A stretch of DNA of 64,000 nucleotides from Gillisia limnaea DSM 15749 (lineage in GTDB: Bacteria > Bacteroidota > Bacteroidia > Flavobacteriales > Flavobacteriaceae). Below are positions 37,276 through 45,813 of the stretch, piece after piece. The position numbers were made by a program, and so were the translations under genes. The stretch lies in the NCBI RefSeq assembly GCF_000243235.1, contig NZ_JH594606.1, positions 662,934-726,933 on the forward strand, written 5' to 3'. The notes under the pieces are model-generated. The model was not told the DNA's origin, made no database searches, and saw only the letters and a list, made by a program, of their open reading frames with translations. Positions within the stretch are counted from its first letter, which is position 1, and every line of letters starts with the position of its first letter.

Positions 37276-37405
37276 ATCAAGAACCTCAATAGACCACGAG
37301 GAATGAATTAAAAAACAATTAAAATTTCGAGGCATCCCGATAGCTTTCGGAAAATGGAACCTGCCCTGCGGTCCGGCGGGTTAAACCCTTGATGAGAGAT
37401 TAAAA
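37276..37405 (+). repeat. Modular palindromic intergenic repeat, copy 2
   Basis: The constant blocks ATCAAGAACCTC, CACGAGG-ATGAATT, TTCGAGGCA and TTAAACCCTTGATGAGAG are in the same order as copy 1. Between blocks 3 and 4 it carries other palindromes (TCCCGATAGCTTTCGG and CCTGCCCTGCGGTCCGGCGGG-like) in place of the copy 1 insert. Confidence 0.75.
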
Positions 37406-37427
37406 ATTAGTCCCTGGAACCAAAAAT

Positions 37428-37658
37428 ATGAAACCCAAAGAAAATGCTCGTGCCAACAAAAAAAACCAGGATCCTATTCCTAATAAAAAGAAAAGGAATC
37501 GAAAAACCGACCCTCTTAACATAGGCTTTAAAACCCCTTTAAAAGAACATAAAAACCCTATAATAAGAGGTTTTGCCAAGACGGGTTATACAGTTTGGAT
37601 CGTGGTTATGGTCGTGGGATTAACTTTGGCATTTGTAGTTGCACTTTTCCTGGTATGA
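37428..37658 (+). CDS. Small basic membrane protein
   Basis: The protein has 76 residues. The first 55 are very basic and hydrophilic (MKPKENARANKKNQDPIPNKKKRNRKTDPLN); the last 25 form one membrane helix (VWIVVMVVGLTLAFVVALFLV). The stop overlaps the next start by 4 nt (ATGA), so the two are coupled. No known domain was recognised. Confidence 0.6.
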   Translation: MKPKENARANKKNQDPIPNKKKRNRKTDPLNIGFKTPLKEHKNPIIRGFAKTGYTVWIVVMVVGLTLAFVVALFLV

Positions 37659-38038
37659 AACCTGTTTATATCTTCTTTTTTAGTGCCGTTTTCACCTTCC
37701 TAAGTATAGGGATACTTAATTTGGCCAATGTCGATATGCCAACCTGGATAACTTCCTATGTAAATGATTTTCTTTGTATGCCGGTGGTACTTACTATATG
37801 TTTGAAAACAGTGCATTTCATAAAAAAAGATAATGCTATCCTGCTGCCAATATTGCCAATAATCACCCTCACTTCCTTTTATGCAATCTATTTTGAGTGG
37901 TATTTACCCCAGGTTGAGAACAGGTATACTTCAGACTGGATAGACGTGCTTATGTATTTTTGCGGAGCTTTGTTATTCTATTCGTTTCAATTTATTTCAT
38001 CAAAAAAAAAGCGTCCAAACCGGACGCTTCAATATTAA
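37655..38038 (+). CDS. Conserved membrane protein, four helices
   Basis: From MKPVYIFFFSAVFTFLSIGIL the protein has 127 residues and about four membrane helices. The segments VNDFLCMPVVLTICLKTV and SFYAIYFEWYLPQVENRYTSDWIDVLMYFCGALLFYSFQF resemble a small family that public annotation sometimes names magnesium citrate secondary transporter. I would not rely on that name. It overlaps the basic membrane protein by 4 nt. Confidence 0.6.
   Translation: MKPVYIFFFSAVFTFLSIGILNLANVDMPTWITSYVNDFLCMPVVLTICLKTVHFIKKDNAILLPILPIITLTSFYAIYFEWYLPQVENRYTSDWIDVLMYFCGALLFYSFQFISSKKKRPNRTLQY
38002..38029 (-). terminator. Terminator of the CBS-type gene
   Basis: AAGCGTCC and GGACGCTT form a perfect 8-bp stem; on the minus strand a run of nine T follows. 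It lies inside the last codons of the convergent plus-strand gene. Confidence 0.8.
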
Positions 38039-38049
38039 TATACAAATGG

Positions 38050-39030
38050 TTACTCTAAATAACCCATTTTTCGCATCCATTCATCGTTATATATTTTTCC
38101 TACATAACGACTACCGTGATCGTGAAATAAGACCACCACAACATCATCCTTTGTAAAATGCTCCTTTAGTTGCAGCAAACCTTTAATTGCAGCCCCTGCA
38201 CTGTTTCCAAGAAACATTCCTTCTTCCCTGGCAAGACGTCGTGTATAAACTGCGGCATCTTTATCCGTCACTTTTGTAAATCCGTCTATAATATCAAAAT
38301 TCACATTTTTTGGTAAAATATCTTCCCCAATCCCCTCGGTTACATAAGGATAGATCTCATTCTTATCAAAAATACCCGTTTCATGGTATTTCTTAAATAC
38401 AGATCCATAGGTATCTATACCCCATACTTTAATATTCGGATTCTGTTCCTTCAAATATTTACCAACTCCCGAAATAGTTCCTCCAGTTCCCACTCCTACC
38501 ACAAAGTGAGTTATTTTACCATCGGTTTGTTTCCATATCTCCGGGCCAGTGCTTTCATAATGCGCTTTCGTATTGGATAGATTGTCATATTGATTCACAT
38601 ACCAGGAATTTGGAGTTTCCTCTGCCAGTCTTTTTGATGTAGAATAATACGATCTTGGATCTTCGGGAGCAACATCTGTTGGGCACACCACCACTTCACT
38701 CCCAACCGCACGAAGAATATCCATCTTTTCCTTGCTTTGCTTATCACTAAGCACACATACCATTTTATATCCCTTTGTAATAGCTACAAGAGCTAGTCCC
38801 ATACCGGTGTTTCCGGAAGTACCTTCTATAATTGTTCCTCCTGGCTTTAGGCGACCTTCAGCCTCGGCTTCCTCGATCATCTTCACCGCCATCCTATCTT
38901 TTACAGAATTTCCGGGATTGAATGTTTCGTATTTAGCAAGCACCAGAGCATCTATTTCCCTGGTTAGTTTATTCATTTTAACCATTGGGGTGTTCCCAAT
39001 AGTACCTAATATATTTTCAGCGTAATCCAT
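38050..39030 (-). CDS. Cystathionine beta-synthase-type PLP enzyme
   Basis: The protein has 326 residues of fold-type II PLP enzyme. The PLP Lys is in FNPGNSVKDRMA, the substrate loop is TSGNTGMG and the phosphate loop is GVGTGGTISG. The segments DPRSYYSTSKRLAEETPNSWYVNQYDN and GIDTYGSVFKKYHETG, and the C-terminus VVLFHDHGSRYVGKIYNDEWMRKMGY, are closer to cystathionine beta-synthase cores than to CysK. No C-terminal CBS regulatory domain is present. It condenses serine or an activated serine with homocysteine or sulfide; which one is not readable. Stands alone. Confidence 0.85.
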   Translation of the reverse strand: MDYAENILGTIGNTPMVKMNKLTREIDALVLAKYETFNPGNSVKDRMAVKMIEEAEAEGRLKPGGTIIEGTSGNTGMGLALVAITKGYKMVCVLSDKQSKEKMDILRAVGSEVVVCPTDVAPEDPRSYYSTSKRLAEETPNSWYVNQYDNLSNTKAHYESTGPEIWKQTDGKITHFVVGVGTGGTISGVGKYLKEQNPNIKVWGIDTYGSVFKKYHETGIFDKNEIYPYVTEGIGEDILPKNVNFDIIDGFTKVTDKDAAVYTRRLAREEGMFLGNSAGAAIKGLLQLKEHFTKDDVVVVLFHDHGSRYVGKIYNDEWMRKMGYLE

Positions 39031-39110
39031 AGTTTAATTTTGAAAGTGCAAATGTAATTCTATCTTAAAACCTTTCCAAGGAAATGAAGAATAGAGTGAA
39101 ATGAGAATTC

Positions 39111-40346
39111 TTAGTCAAATTTCATTGCCTTAACGGGAGAAATTTTAGTGATTACAATAGAAGGGATCAAAAGCATTAAAAGACATAAAATTAAGGTCCC
39201 CAGATTAACTCCTACAATATATTCCCATCCTATATAGACCGGAACCTCAGTGACGTAATACGTTTCTGGATTTAAAGGGAAAAGTTTAAAATACTTCTGA
39301 ATAAAAAGCAATCCTAAGCCTATTAAATTTCCCCAGAATAATCCCAATCCTATTAAATATGCGGCGTTATAAAGAAAGATTTTCCGTATGCTCCAGTTCC
39401 CATCTCCCAAAGCTTTTAAAATCCCAATCATTTGAGTTCGCTCCAGTATGAGTACCAATAGGGCTGTTATCATATTAATTCCTGCCACCAGGATCATGAT
39501 TCCAATTATGAGCGCAATATTAAAATCGAACAGCGATAACCATTCAAAAATGGAATAATACTTTTGTTTAATTGTTTGGGTATCGAGCAGGGAACCGGTA
39601 TTCTCATAGACTTCCCCTCCCTTTTTGTCAATTTGATCAAAATTTTCTATGAAAACCTCAAACCCACCAACCTGATCCTTTTCCCAGCTGTTGAGTCGCT
39701 GGATATGACGGATATCTGCAAGTATATACAATTCATCAAATTCCTGAAATCCGGAACTGTAAATTCCCTTCACCTCAAAAGCCCTAAGCAACGGAGGCCT
39801 GTTAGCATCTTCCCTAAGAAAATATGTGATTACTTTGTCCCCAATTTTAAATCCCATTCTCCTGGCTAAAAAGTTTGAAATAAGGATCTCTTCATTTAAA
39901 TTTTCGCTAAAATCGGGGAGTTCACCTTCTACCAGGAAATCCTCGAAATTCTCCCATTTATAATCCGCACCAACGCCTTTTACGATAATTCCCTCAAAAT
40001 CGGTTTCGGTTCTAATAATCCCGGCTTTAGAAGCAACTGCCTGCACATGGGTAATCCCCTCTACACTTTTAAATTCCGGATAAAAATCCTGATCCAGGGA
40101 AACCGGCATTAGGGAAACCTGTGAACTATTATTATCGTAGTTTGAGATAATAATATGGCCATTAAAAGCAGCGATTTTCTCCTGTATCTTGAGCTGTAAG
40201 CCCATTCCCGTGGCAAAAGAAACCAACATCATGATCACTCCAATGGCAATGGCGGCGATCGCGATTTTTATTATCGGAGCCGAAATGCTACTTTTATACT
40301 TTTTAGTGCTGATAAGCCTTTTGGCTATAAAAAACTCAAAATTCAA
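39111..40346 (-). CDS. FtsX-like ABC permease (LolC/LolE type)
   Basis: The family start MNFEFFIAKRLISTKKYKSSISAPIIKIAIAAIAIG corresponds to a TTG codon at 40346, giving 411 residues. The ORF extends further upstream, but that part is antisense to the NamZ-like gene. One membrane helix near residue 30, a long periplasmic domain and three C-terminal helices (about residues 265-290, 315-340, 375-400) give the MacB/FtsX-fold topology of lipoprotein-releasing permeases. The ATPase LolD is not adjacent. Only 10 nt separate its start from the divergent gene. Confidence 0.85.
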   Translation of the reverse strand: MNFEFFIAKRLISTKKYKSSISAPIIKIAIAAIAIGVIMMLVSFATGMGLQLKIQEKIAAFNGHIIISNYDNNSSQVSLMPVSLDQDFYPEFKSVEGITHVQAVASKAGIIRTETDFEGIIVKGVGADYKWENFEDFLVEGELPDFSENLNEEILISNFLARRMGFKIGDKVITYFLREDANRPPLLRAFEVKGIYSSGFQEFDELYILADIRHIQRLNSWEKDQVGGFEVFIENFDQIDKKGGEVYENTGSLLDTQTIKQKYYSIFEWLSLFDFNIALIIGIMILVAGINMITALLVLILERTQMIGILKALGDGNWSIRKIFLYNAAYLIGLGLFWGNLIGLGLLFIQKYFKLFPLNPETYYVTEVPVYIGWEYIVGVNLGTLILCLLMLLIPSIVITKISPVKAMKFD

Positions 40347-40356
40347 TACGATCTCA

Positions 40357-41622
40357 ATGATTAATAGATTCTTCAAAAATACATTTTTATTCCTTCTTAT
40401 CACGATTGTTTCCTGCGGAAGGAGTACAGGTCAAAACGAAATTTCAAATCCAAAAGCGGATATTAATACCCTGTCTGATAAAATTTCTTCTAAAGATTAC
40501 CAAAGGATACTCGTAGGTGCCGAAAGGATTGAGGAATATTTACCATTGCTAAAGAATAAAAGGATAGGCATTGTAGGGAATCAAAGTTCGCTGATCTTAA
40601 ATTCCACCGGCAATACTTCCGAAGAAAAAAAATACACACATCTGGTTGATTCCTTAGTGGCACTGGAAATCAATATTGTTCGGGTTTTTGCTCCGGAACA
40701 TGGTTTTCGGGGAACCGCAGATGCCGGGGAAACCGTAAAAGATGGAAAAGATCCTCAAACCGGCTTATCTGTTATTTCTCTTTATGGGAACAATAAAAAA
40801 CCCACACCGGAACAACTAAAAGATCTTGATATACTCGTTTTTGATCTTCAGGATGTGGGAGCCCGATTTTACACCTACATTTCCTCTTTACATTATGTTA
40901 TGGAAGCCAGCGCAGAAAACAATATTCCGCTCATCGTTTTGGACAGGCCTAACCCAAACGGTCATTATATAGATGGTCCAGTTTTAAACCCCAGTCATCA
41001 AAGTTTTGTGGGAATGCATCCCGTTCCGGTGGTTCACGGTCTAACAATGGGGGAATACGCACAAATGATCAACGGCGAAAAATGGCTTAAAAACGGAGTG
41101 CAATGTGATTTGAAAGTGATTAAATTGACGAATTACGATCATACAAAATCCTACAGCCTTCCTGTAAAACCTTCTCCAAATTTACCAAATGATCTGGCCA
41201 TCAACCTATACCCCAGCTTATGTTTCTTTGAAGGAACCAATGTAAATGCAGGAAGAGGGACAAAAAACCAATTTCAGGTGTTTGGATCTCCTTTTTTGAA
41301 TAAAGCTTTTTTTGATTACACCTATACCCCGCAAGCTATGGAAGGTGCTAAAAATCCGAAGCACTTAGGAAAACTATGTTATGGCAAAGATCTCACAAAC
41401 TACCCGAAAACAGACAGAATCAATTTATCCTGGCTCATCGCGGCATACAACAACACTTCAGATAAATCTCAGTTCTTTAATCCATTTTTCACCAAACTTG
41501 CTGGCGAGACAACACTACAAAAACAAATTGAAAACGGACTTTCAGAAGAAGAAATAAGGGGAAGCTGGCAAAAAAATTTAGAGAAATTTAAAACAAATCG
41601 TGCGAAATATTTATTATATTAA
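40357..41622 (+). CDS. namZ: DUF1343 / NamZ-like exo-N-acetylmuramidase lipoprotein
   Basis: The start MINRFFKNTFLFLLITIVSCG at 40357 gives a lipobox Cys20 and 421 residues. The family features are GIVGNQSSL, VFAPEHGFRGTADAGE (the catalytic Glu in PEHG), LVFDLQDVGARFYTY, VLDRPNPNG and FFEGTNVNAGRGT. NamZ (GH171) removes N-acetylmuramic acid from the non-reducing end of peptidoglycan fragments, so cell-wall recycling is likely. The promoter must lie inside the divergent permease gene. Confidence 0.88.
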   Translation: MINRFFKNTFLFLLITIVSCGRSTGQNEISNPKADINTLSDKISSKDYQRILVGAERIEEYLPLLKNKRIGIVGNQSSLILNSTGNTSEEKKYTHLVDSLVALEINIVRVFAPEHGFRGTADAGETVKDGKDPQTGLSVISLYGNNKKPTPEQLKDLDILVFDLQDVGARFYTYISSLHYVMEASAENNIPLIVLDRPNPNGHYIDGPVLNPSHQSFVGMHPVPVVHGLTMGEYAQMINGEKWLKNGVQCDLKVIKLTNYDHTKSYSLPVKPSPNLPNDLAINLYPSLCFFEGTNVNAGRGTKNQFQVFGSPFLNKAFFDYTYTPQAMEGAKNPKHLGKLCYGKDLTNYPKTDRINLSWLIAAYNNTSDKSQFFNPFFTKLAGETTLQKQIENGLSEEEIRGSWQKNLEKFKTNRAKYLLY

Positions 41623-41649
41623 TGGTCGGAATATTTAAATGGATATCCT

Positions 41650-41856
41650 ATGTTATTGGCTGTATCAAATTATCTATTGCAAAGCTTTTATCTGGCGCTA
41701 TTAATATTGCCCATATTGGCTATAATCCACATGCTCCAATATGAATTTAATCCCCGGAACAGGATTATCTGGATCCTGATAATAATTTTCTTACCTTTTT
41801 TTGGAGCAATTCTATACTTTATACTAAACAAAAAGTACCGGAGAGAAAATCCCTAG
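41650..41856 (+). CDS. PLDc_N-type small membrane protein
   Basis: The protein has 68 residues with two helices (about residues 10-30 and 40-58). The segment LQYEFNPRNRIIWILIIIFLPFFGAILYFILNKKYR is the phospholipase D nuclease N-terminal (PLDc_N) motif, here without a following nuclease. It starts 27 nt after the NamZ-like gene. Confidence 0.7.
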   Translation: MLLAVSNYLLQSFYLALLILPILAIIHMLQYEFNPRNRIIWILIIIFLPFFGAILYFILNKKYRRENP

Positions 41857-41929
41857 ACGGCCTGTCTAAATTCTATTTACCTGGTCTTTATGGCGGGGAA
41901 TGATGCTGTGGTGAGTTTAACTCTCAAAA

Positions 41930-42424
41930 TCAAATTTTTATCCGCTTTTTCATCTCCTCCACAATATTAAAAGCTGCCGGGCATATAAAAGTATTTTCTA
42001 TGGTTAAATTGCCTATTTTATGAATATCCTTACGATCTGTATGCGGGTATTCCCGGCACGCTTTGGGGCGTACTTCATAAATGGAACAATAATTATCGGC
42101 TCCCAGGAACGCACAGGGAACCGTTTGCAACACAAAATCATTATCTTCATCCACCCGCAGATAGGTTTCAATAAACTGAAAAGGTTTTAATTTAAAATGT
42201 TTTGAGATCCTTTCAATATCCTTATTGGTAAAAAGCGGGCCCGTGGTTTTGCAACAATTGGCACATTCCAAACAATTGGTTCTGGCAAACTCTTCTTCAT
42301 GCATATCCTTCATTTGGGCATCCAAATGTTTAGGCGTTTTTTTTCGAAGTTTCGCGAAGAATTTTTTATTTTCCTTATGCTTATCTTTGGCCTTTTCAGG
42401 GAGATTTTTCAAAATTTCTTCCAT
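41930..42424 (-). CDS. YkgJ-family cysteine-cluster protein
   Basis: The protein has 164 residues. Cysteines lie in NCLECANCCKTTGP, CAFLGADNYCSIYEVRPKACREYPH and FICPAAF, the YkgJ pattern thought to bind zinc or an iron-sulfur cluster. The N-terminus is very basic. Cytosolic; function unknown. Its start is 11 nt from that of the divergent methyltransferase gene. Confidence 0.85.
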   Translation of the reverse strand: MEEILKNLPEKAKDKHKENKKFFAKLRKKTPKHLDAQMKDMHEEEFARTNCLECANCCKTTGPLFTNKDIERISKHFKLKPFQFIETYLRVDEDNDFVLQTVPCAFLGADNYCSIYEVRPKACREYPHTDRKDIHKIGNLTIENTFICPAAFNIVEEMKKRIKI

Positions 42425-42435
42425 AGTGCAAATAT

Positions 42436-43173
42436 ATGAAGAAGCAGGACAGCTACAAGGAAGATATCGATGTGTTTGGGAAAGCGATCGCGGGATATTT
42501 TCATGAAAAAGACGAAACTGAGATCATCGTTCATTCCCCAGATTTTGACGACGATGAAATCCCAGTACCTTATCTTTTCCGAAGTTTTAAGGAAATGCCT
42601 CCTTTAGAAAAGGAAGCCCTGAAAAATTGTGCCGGAAAAGTACTGGACGCAGGATGTGGTGCCGGAAGCCATTCGCTCTATCTTCAAAATGAAAGAAATT
42701 TGGAAGTAACCGCGATAGACACTTCAAAAGGAGCTATTGAAATATGCAAATTACGGGGAATTAAAGATGTGCGGAATATCGATTACTTCAGCTTGAAGAA
42801 TGTAAAATTCGACACTATTCTTTTGTTGATGAATGGTACCGGGATTATTGGCAAACTTAGTAATCTGGATGACTTTTTTCAGCATACCAAAAAGCTTTTA
42901 AATAAAGATGGAAAGGTTTTGATCGATTCTTCAGATCTTAGTTATCTTTTTGATAAAGAGGAGGATGGAGGAATTTGGGTTGATTTGGAAGCTCCTTATT
43001 ATGGTGAATTGCAATTCAGTATAAGTTATAAAGGCGAAACCTCAACAGAATTTAACTGGTTATATCTTGATTTTGACACCCTTGAACTGGCAGCTGCAAA
43101 AAACGGATTTACCTGTAAGATGTTGAAAAAAGGAGAACATTACGATTATCTGGCAGAATTATCTATAAAATAG
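42436..43173 (+). CDS. Class I SAM-dependent methyltransferase
   Basis: The protein has 245 residues. Motif I is VLDAGCGAGSHSLYL, the acidic end of strand 2 is VTAIDTSKGAIE, and motif IV is FDTILLLMNGTGI. The C-terminal part is family-specific (FNWLYLDFDTLELAAAKNGFTCKMLKKGEHYDYLAELS). Substrate unknown. It is divergent from the YkgJ gene. Confidence 0.88.
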   Translation: MKKQDSYKEDIDVFGKAIAGYFHEKDETEIIVHSPDFDDDEIPVPYLFRSFKEMPPLEKEALKNCAGKVLDAGCGAGSHSLYLQNERNLEVTAIDTSKGAIEICKLRGIKDVRNIDYFSLKNVKFDTILLLMNGTGIIGKLSNLDDFFQHTKKLLNKDGKVLIDSSDLSYLFDKEEDGGIWVDLEAPYYGELQFSISYKGETSTEFNWLYLDFDTLELAAAKNGFTCKMLKKGEHYDYLAELSIK

Positions 43174-43245
43174 ATTCTAAAAATACACATTATAAGCATT
43201 CGTAAAGGATTATTTATTAGTTTTAATCCTTGTAAACTCATATTC

Positions 43246-44025
43246 ATGAACTTTCAAAAAATCCTGTCCGTTTGTTTTCTTGTTTTAGTATTTCTTGGAT
43301 GTTCCAAAGATGATTCTTCTTTTGAGGAAAGAAATTCTGGAGTAAATAAAAGCGCAAATTTAAGGACTCTTGGAGCCTCCGCCAATGAACTTCTTAGCGA
43401 CGAAAAATTCACATCAATCCGTATTGAAATGGTTTATGTACCGGGATATGAGCCTTCCCAAAAAACACTGGATAATCTAGTTGATTTTTTAAGCAAAAGA
43501 ACTTTCAAGCCGGACGGAGTTTCCATAACAACCAGAGCTGTTGCAACTTCTGGAAAAGCTCCTTTTAAAATAGAAGAAATTGTAGAAATTGAGGCAGAAG
43601 AACGCCTCCTTTTTAATGCAGGGGATGAAATTGCCGTGTACATTTATTTTGCCGATGGAAGTAATGAAGGTGACAGCAACACCAAGGTGATCCTGGGATC
43701 GGCTTACAGGAATACTTCCATGGTGATTTATGGTGAAACTCTTAAAACCATCGCCAGAAGGATAAATGCCCCGGATAAAAGCACGGTAGAAAGCACGGTT
43801 GTAAATCACGAGTTTGGCCATTTATTTGGATTGGTAGACCTTGGCTCTCCCATGCAGGTAAATCATCAGGATAGCGAAAGCGAAGCGCATTGCAATGTTG
43901 AAGACTGCCTGATGATGGCAAATGTTTCTTTTGGGATAGGGATTTTAGAAACGACCGAGGATAATCAAATACCCCAACTTGAAGATCTTTGTATTCGGGA
44001 TCTACAGGCCAATGGAGGCCGATAG
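43246..44025 (+). CDS. Lipoprotein zinc metalloprotease, HExxHxxGxxD type
   Basis: The protein has 259 residues with lipobox Cys19 (VFLGC). The zinc motif is HEFGHLFGLVD: His188, Glu189, His192, then Gly195 and Asp198. The third position is Asp instead of the His of most metzincins, as in snapalysin. A later CNVEDCLMMANVSFG could be the Met-turn with a disulfide-capable Cys pair. A cell-surface or periplasmic protease is likely. It stands alone on the plus strand. Confidence 0.8.
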   Translation: MNFQKILSVCFLVLVFLGCSKDDSSFEERNSGVNKSANLRTLGASANELLSDEKFTSIRIEMVYVPGYEPSQKTLDNLVDFLSKRTFKPDGVSITTRAVATSGKAPFKIEEIVEIEAEERLLFNAGDEIAVYIYFADGSNEGDSNTKVILGSAYRNTSMVIYGETLKTIARRINAPDKSTVESTVVNHEFGHLFGLVDLGSPMQVNHQDSESEAHCNVEDCLMMANVSFGIGILETTEDNQIPQLEDLCIRDLQANGGR

Positions 44026-44072
44026 CGTTTTGGTTAGGAGTAACAAGAAACAGCTAAAACCTCTATGAATTC

Positions 44073-44097
44073 CCACCCGTAAAAGACGGGCGGGATT
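44073..44097. terminator. Hairpin between convergent genes
   Basis: ATTCCCACCCGT and ACGGGCGGGAT form a GC-rich stem with a 5-nt loop between the metalloprotease gene and the convergent amidohydrolase gene. T-runs are short on both sides. Confidence 0.5.
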
Positions 44098-44105
44098 AAT
44101 TTCTC

Positions 44106-45737
44106 TTAAAAAACCTGCTCCCCATTCACGTAGGTTTGAGAAACCTTTATGCTCGGGATTTCATCTTCGGGAACTTTCATGATATTCTTTTCAAGAATTA
44201 TAAAATCGGCGAATTTTCCGGGTTCGATACTTCCTTTTTCATCTTCCTCAAAATTGCTGTAAGCAGCCCAAATTGTCATTCCTTTCAAAGTTTCCTCACG
44301 TGACAATGCCTGATCCATCTTATAACCTCCCTCAGGATAATTTTCAAGATCCTTTCTGGCTACCGCAGCATAAAAGGTATAAAACGGACTCACCTCTTCT
44401 ACCGGGAAATCTGTTCCCAAAGCTATGATACCAGCCTGATCCACCAATTTTTTGAAGGCATAAGCTCCTTCAATACGCTTTGCTCCCAGCCTGTCCTCCG
44501 CCCAATACATATCACTTGTTGCGTGCGTAGGCTGAACAGATGGAATTATATTTTTACTGAAGTATTTAAATTCTGCTTCATCGATAACCTGAGAATGTTC
44601 CACTCTCCAACGTCTGTTCTCTGAAGAGGATAAAAGTTCATCATAGGTTTTTAAAACCACACTGTTTGCAGAATCTCCAATGGCATGTGTATTTAGCTGA
44701 AATTTGGAATTTGCAACCCTTTTTGCGGTTTCCTTAAAATCTTCTATTGGAGAAAGTAAAGCTCCGTAATGCCCGTCTTTATCTGAATATGGCTCTTTTA
44801 ATGCAGCTCCCCGGGAACCTAAGGCTCCATCTCCATAAAACTTAACCGAACGTACATTTAGTCGTTCTGTTTTAAGCGGATCTTTGCCCAGGTAGAAATT
44901 AAGATTTTCGGGTGTATTGCTTATCATTGCATATATCCTGATCTTCAGGCTGCCTTCCTTATGCAAACTATCCATTAACTGAATGGTGTTTTTATCTATT
45001 CCTGCATCGACCACCGTTGTAAGCCCGTAACTAAAACTAATTTTCTGGGCTTCAAGTAAAGCTGTGGTTTGCTCCTCCAAAGAAGGCTCCTCCTGTGCAT
45101 TTGCAACCAAATCCATTGGATTATCTATCAAAATACCTGTAAGCTTACCGTTTTCTATTTCAATAGCGCCACCATCTGCAGGAGTGTTTACTGTGATACC
45201 GGCAAGATACAAAGCTGCCTGATTGGCCAAAAGGGCGTGTCCGTCTATTCGCGTAATTGCGATAGGGGTATCTGGAAAAAGCAGGTCTAAAGTATCTTTA
45301 TTAGGAAACTCCTTTACTTCCCAATCATTTTGGTCCCAACCGCGACCCGTAATAAAATCAACATTTCTGGTTTCCTGAAAATCCACAATGCGCTGCACTA
45401 CTTCCTCAAAGCTTTGGGTACCGGTGAGATCAACCTTTTGCTGTTGTAAACCAAGTCGGTAAAAATGGGCATGAGCATCAATAATCCCAGGAATAATGGT
45501 CTTTCCACCTACATCCAGCTTTTCTTTAAAATCGTATTTATTCTCTAAATATTCAGTCGTTCCCGTTTCCAGAAATTTACCATCTTTAATTACAAAAGCT
45601 TCTGCGGAAGAAAAATCATCATCTACGGTATAAATTTCCGCATTGAAAACCAGAAGATCCGCAGCTGGTTTTTCATTAGAATTACAGGCTGAAAATAAGC
45701 CAATAAGTAAAAAAAGTCCTGCTATATTTTTTAACAT
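44106..45737 (-). CDS. YtcJ-like amidohydrolase lipoprotein
   Basis: The protein has 543 residues with lipobox Cys18 (LFSAC). Metal ligands: the first two His in GIIDAHAHFYRLG, later His in NTHAIGDSA and WRVEHSQV, and the Asp in ALGTDFPVE. The N-terminal beta-strands and C-terminal part (GKFADFIILEKNIMKVPEDEI) form the composite domain of amidohydrolases. YtcJ-like enzymes hydrolyse amide or ester bonds of unknown physiological substrates. Exported, which is frequent in Bacteroidota. Confidence 0.88.
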   Translation of the reverse strand: MLKNIAGLFLLIGLFSACNSNEKPAADLLVFNAEIYTVDDDFSSAEAFVIKDGKFLETGTTEYLENKYDFKEKLDVGGKTIIPGIIDAHAHFYRLGLQQQKVDLTGTQSFEEVVQRIVDFQETRNVDFITGRGWDQNDWEVKEFPNKDTLDLLFPDTPIAITRIDGHALLANQAALYLAGITVNTPADGGAIEIENGKLTGILIDNPMDLVANAQEEPSLEEQTTALLEAQKISFSYGLTTVVDAGIDKNTIQLMDSLHKEGSLKIRIYAMISNTPENLNFYLGKDPLKTERLNVRSVKFYGDGALGSRGAALKEPYSDKDGHYGALLSPIEDFKETAKRVANSKFQLNTHAIGDSANSVVLKTYDELLSSSENRRWRVEHSQVIDEAEFKYFSKNIIPSVQPTHATSDMYWAEDRLGAKRIEGAYAFKKLVDQAGIIALGTDFPVEEVSPFYTFYAAVARKDLENYPEGGYKMDQALSREETLKGMTIWAAYSNFEEDEKGSIEPGKFADFIILEKNIMKVPEDEIPSIKVSQTYVNGEQVF

Positions 45738-45754
45738 CTCGCTATTTTTTTGTT

Positions 45755-45792
45755 AAAAATAAAAAATGCGCCCCACAACTGGAGCACATTTT
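45755..45792 (-). terminator. Terminator of the PiT-like gene
   Basis: On the minus strand AAATGTGCTCC pairs with GGGGCGCATTT (11 bp with two G-U pairs) and a T-rich tract follows, 22 nt after the stop of the PiT-like gene. Confidence 0.7.
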
Positions 45793-45813
45793 CCATATTT
45801 TGTTTAAATGTTT

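Noticed and set aside
39111-40346. FtsX partner of the ftsE gene at 52195
   Set aside because: The N-terminus and domain layout fit lipoprotein-releasing LolC/E permeases, not septal FtsX.
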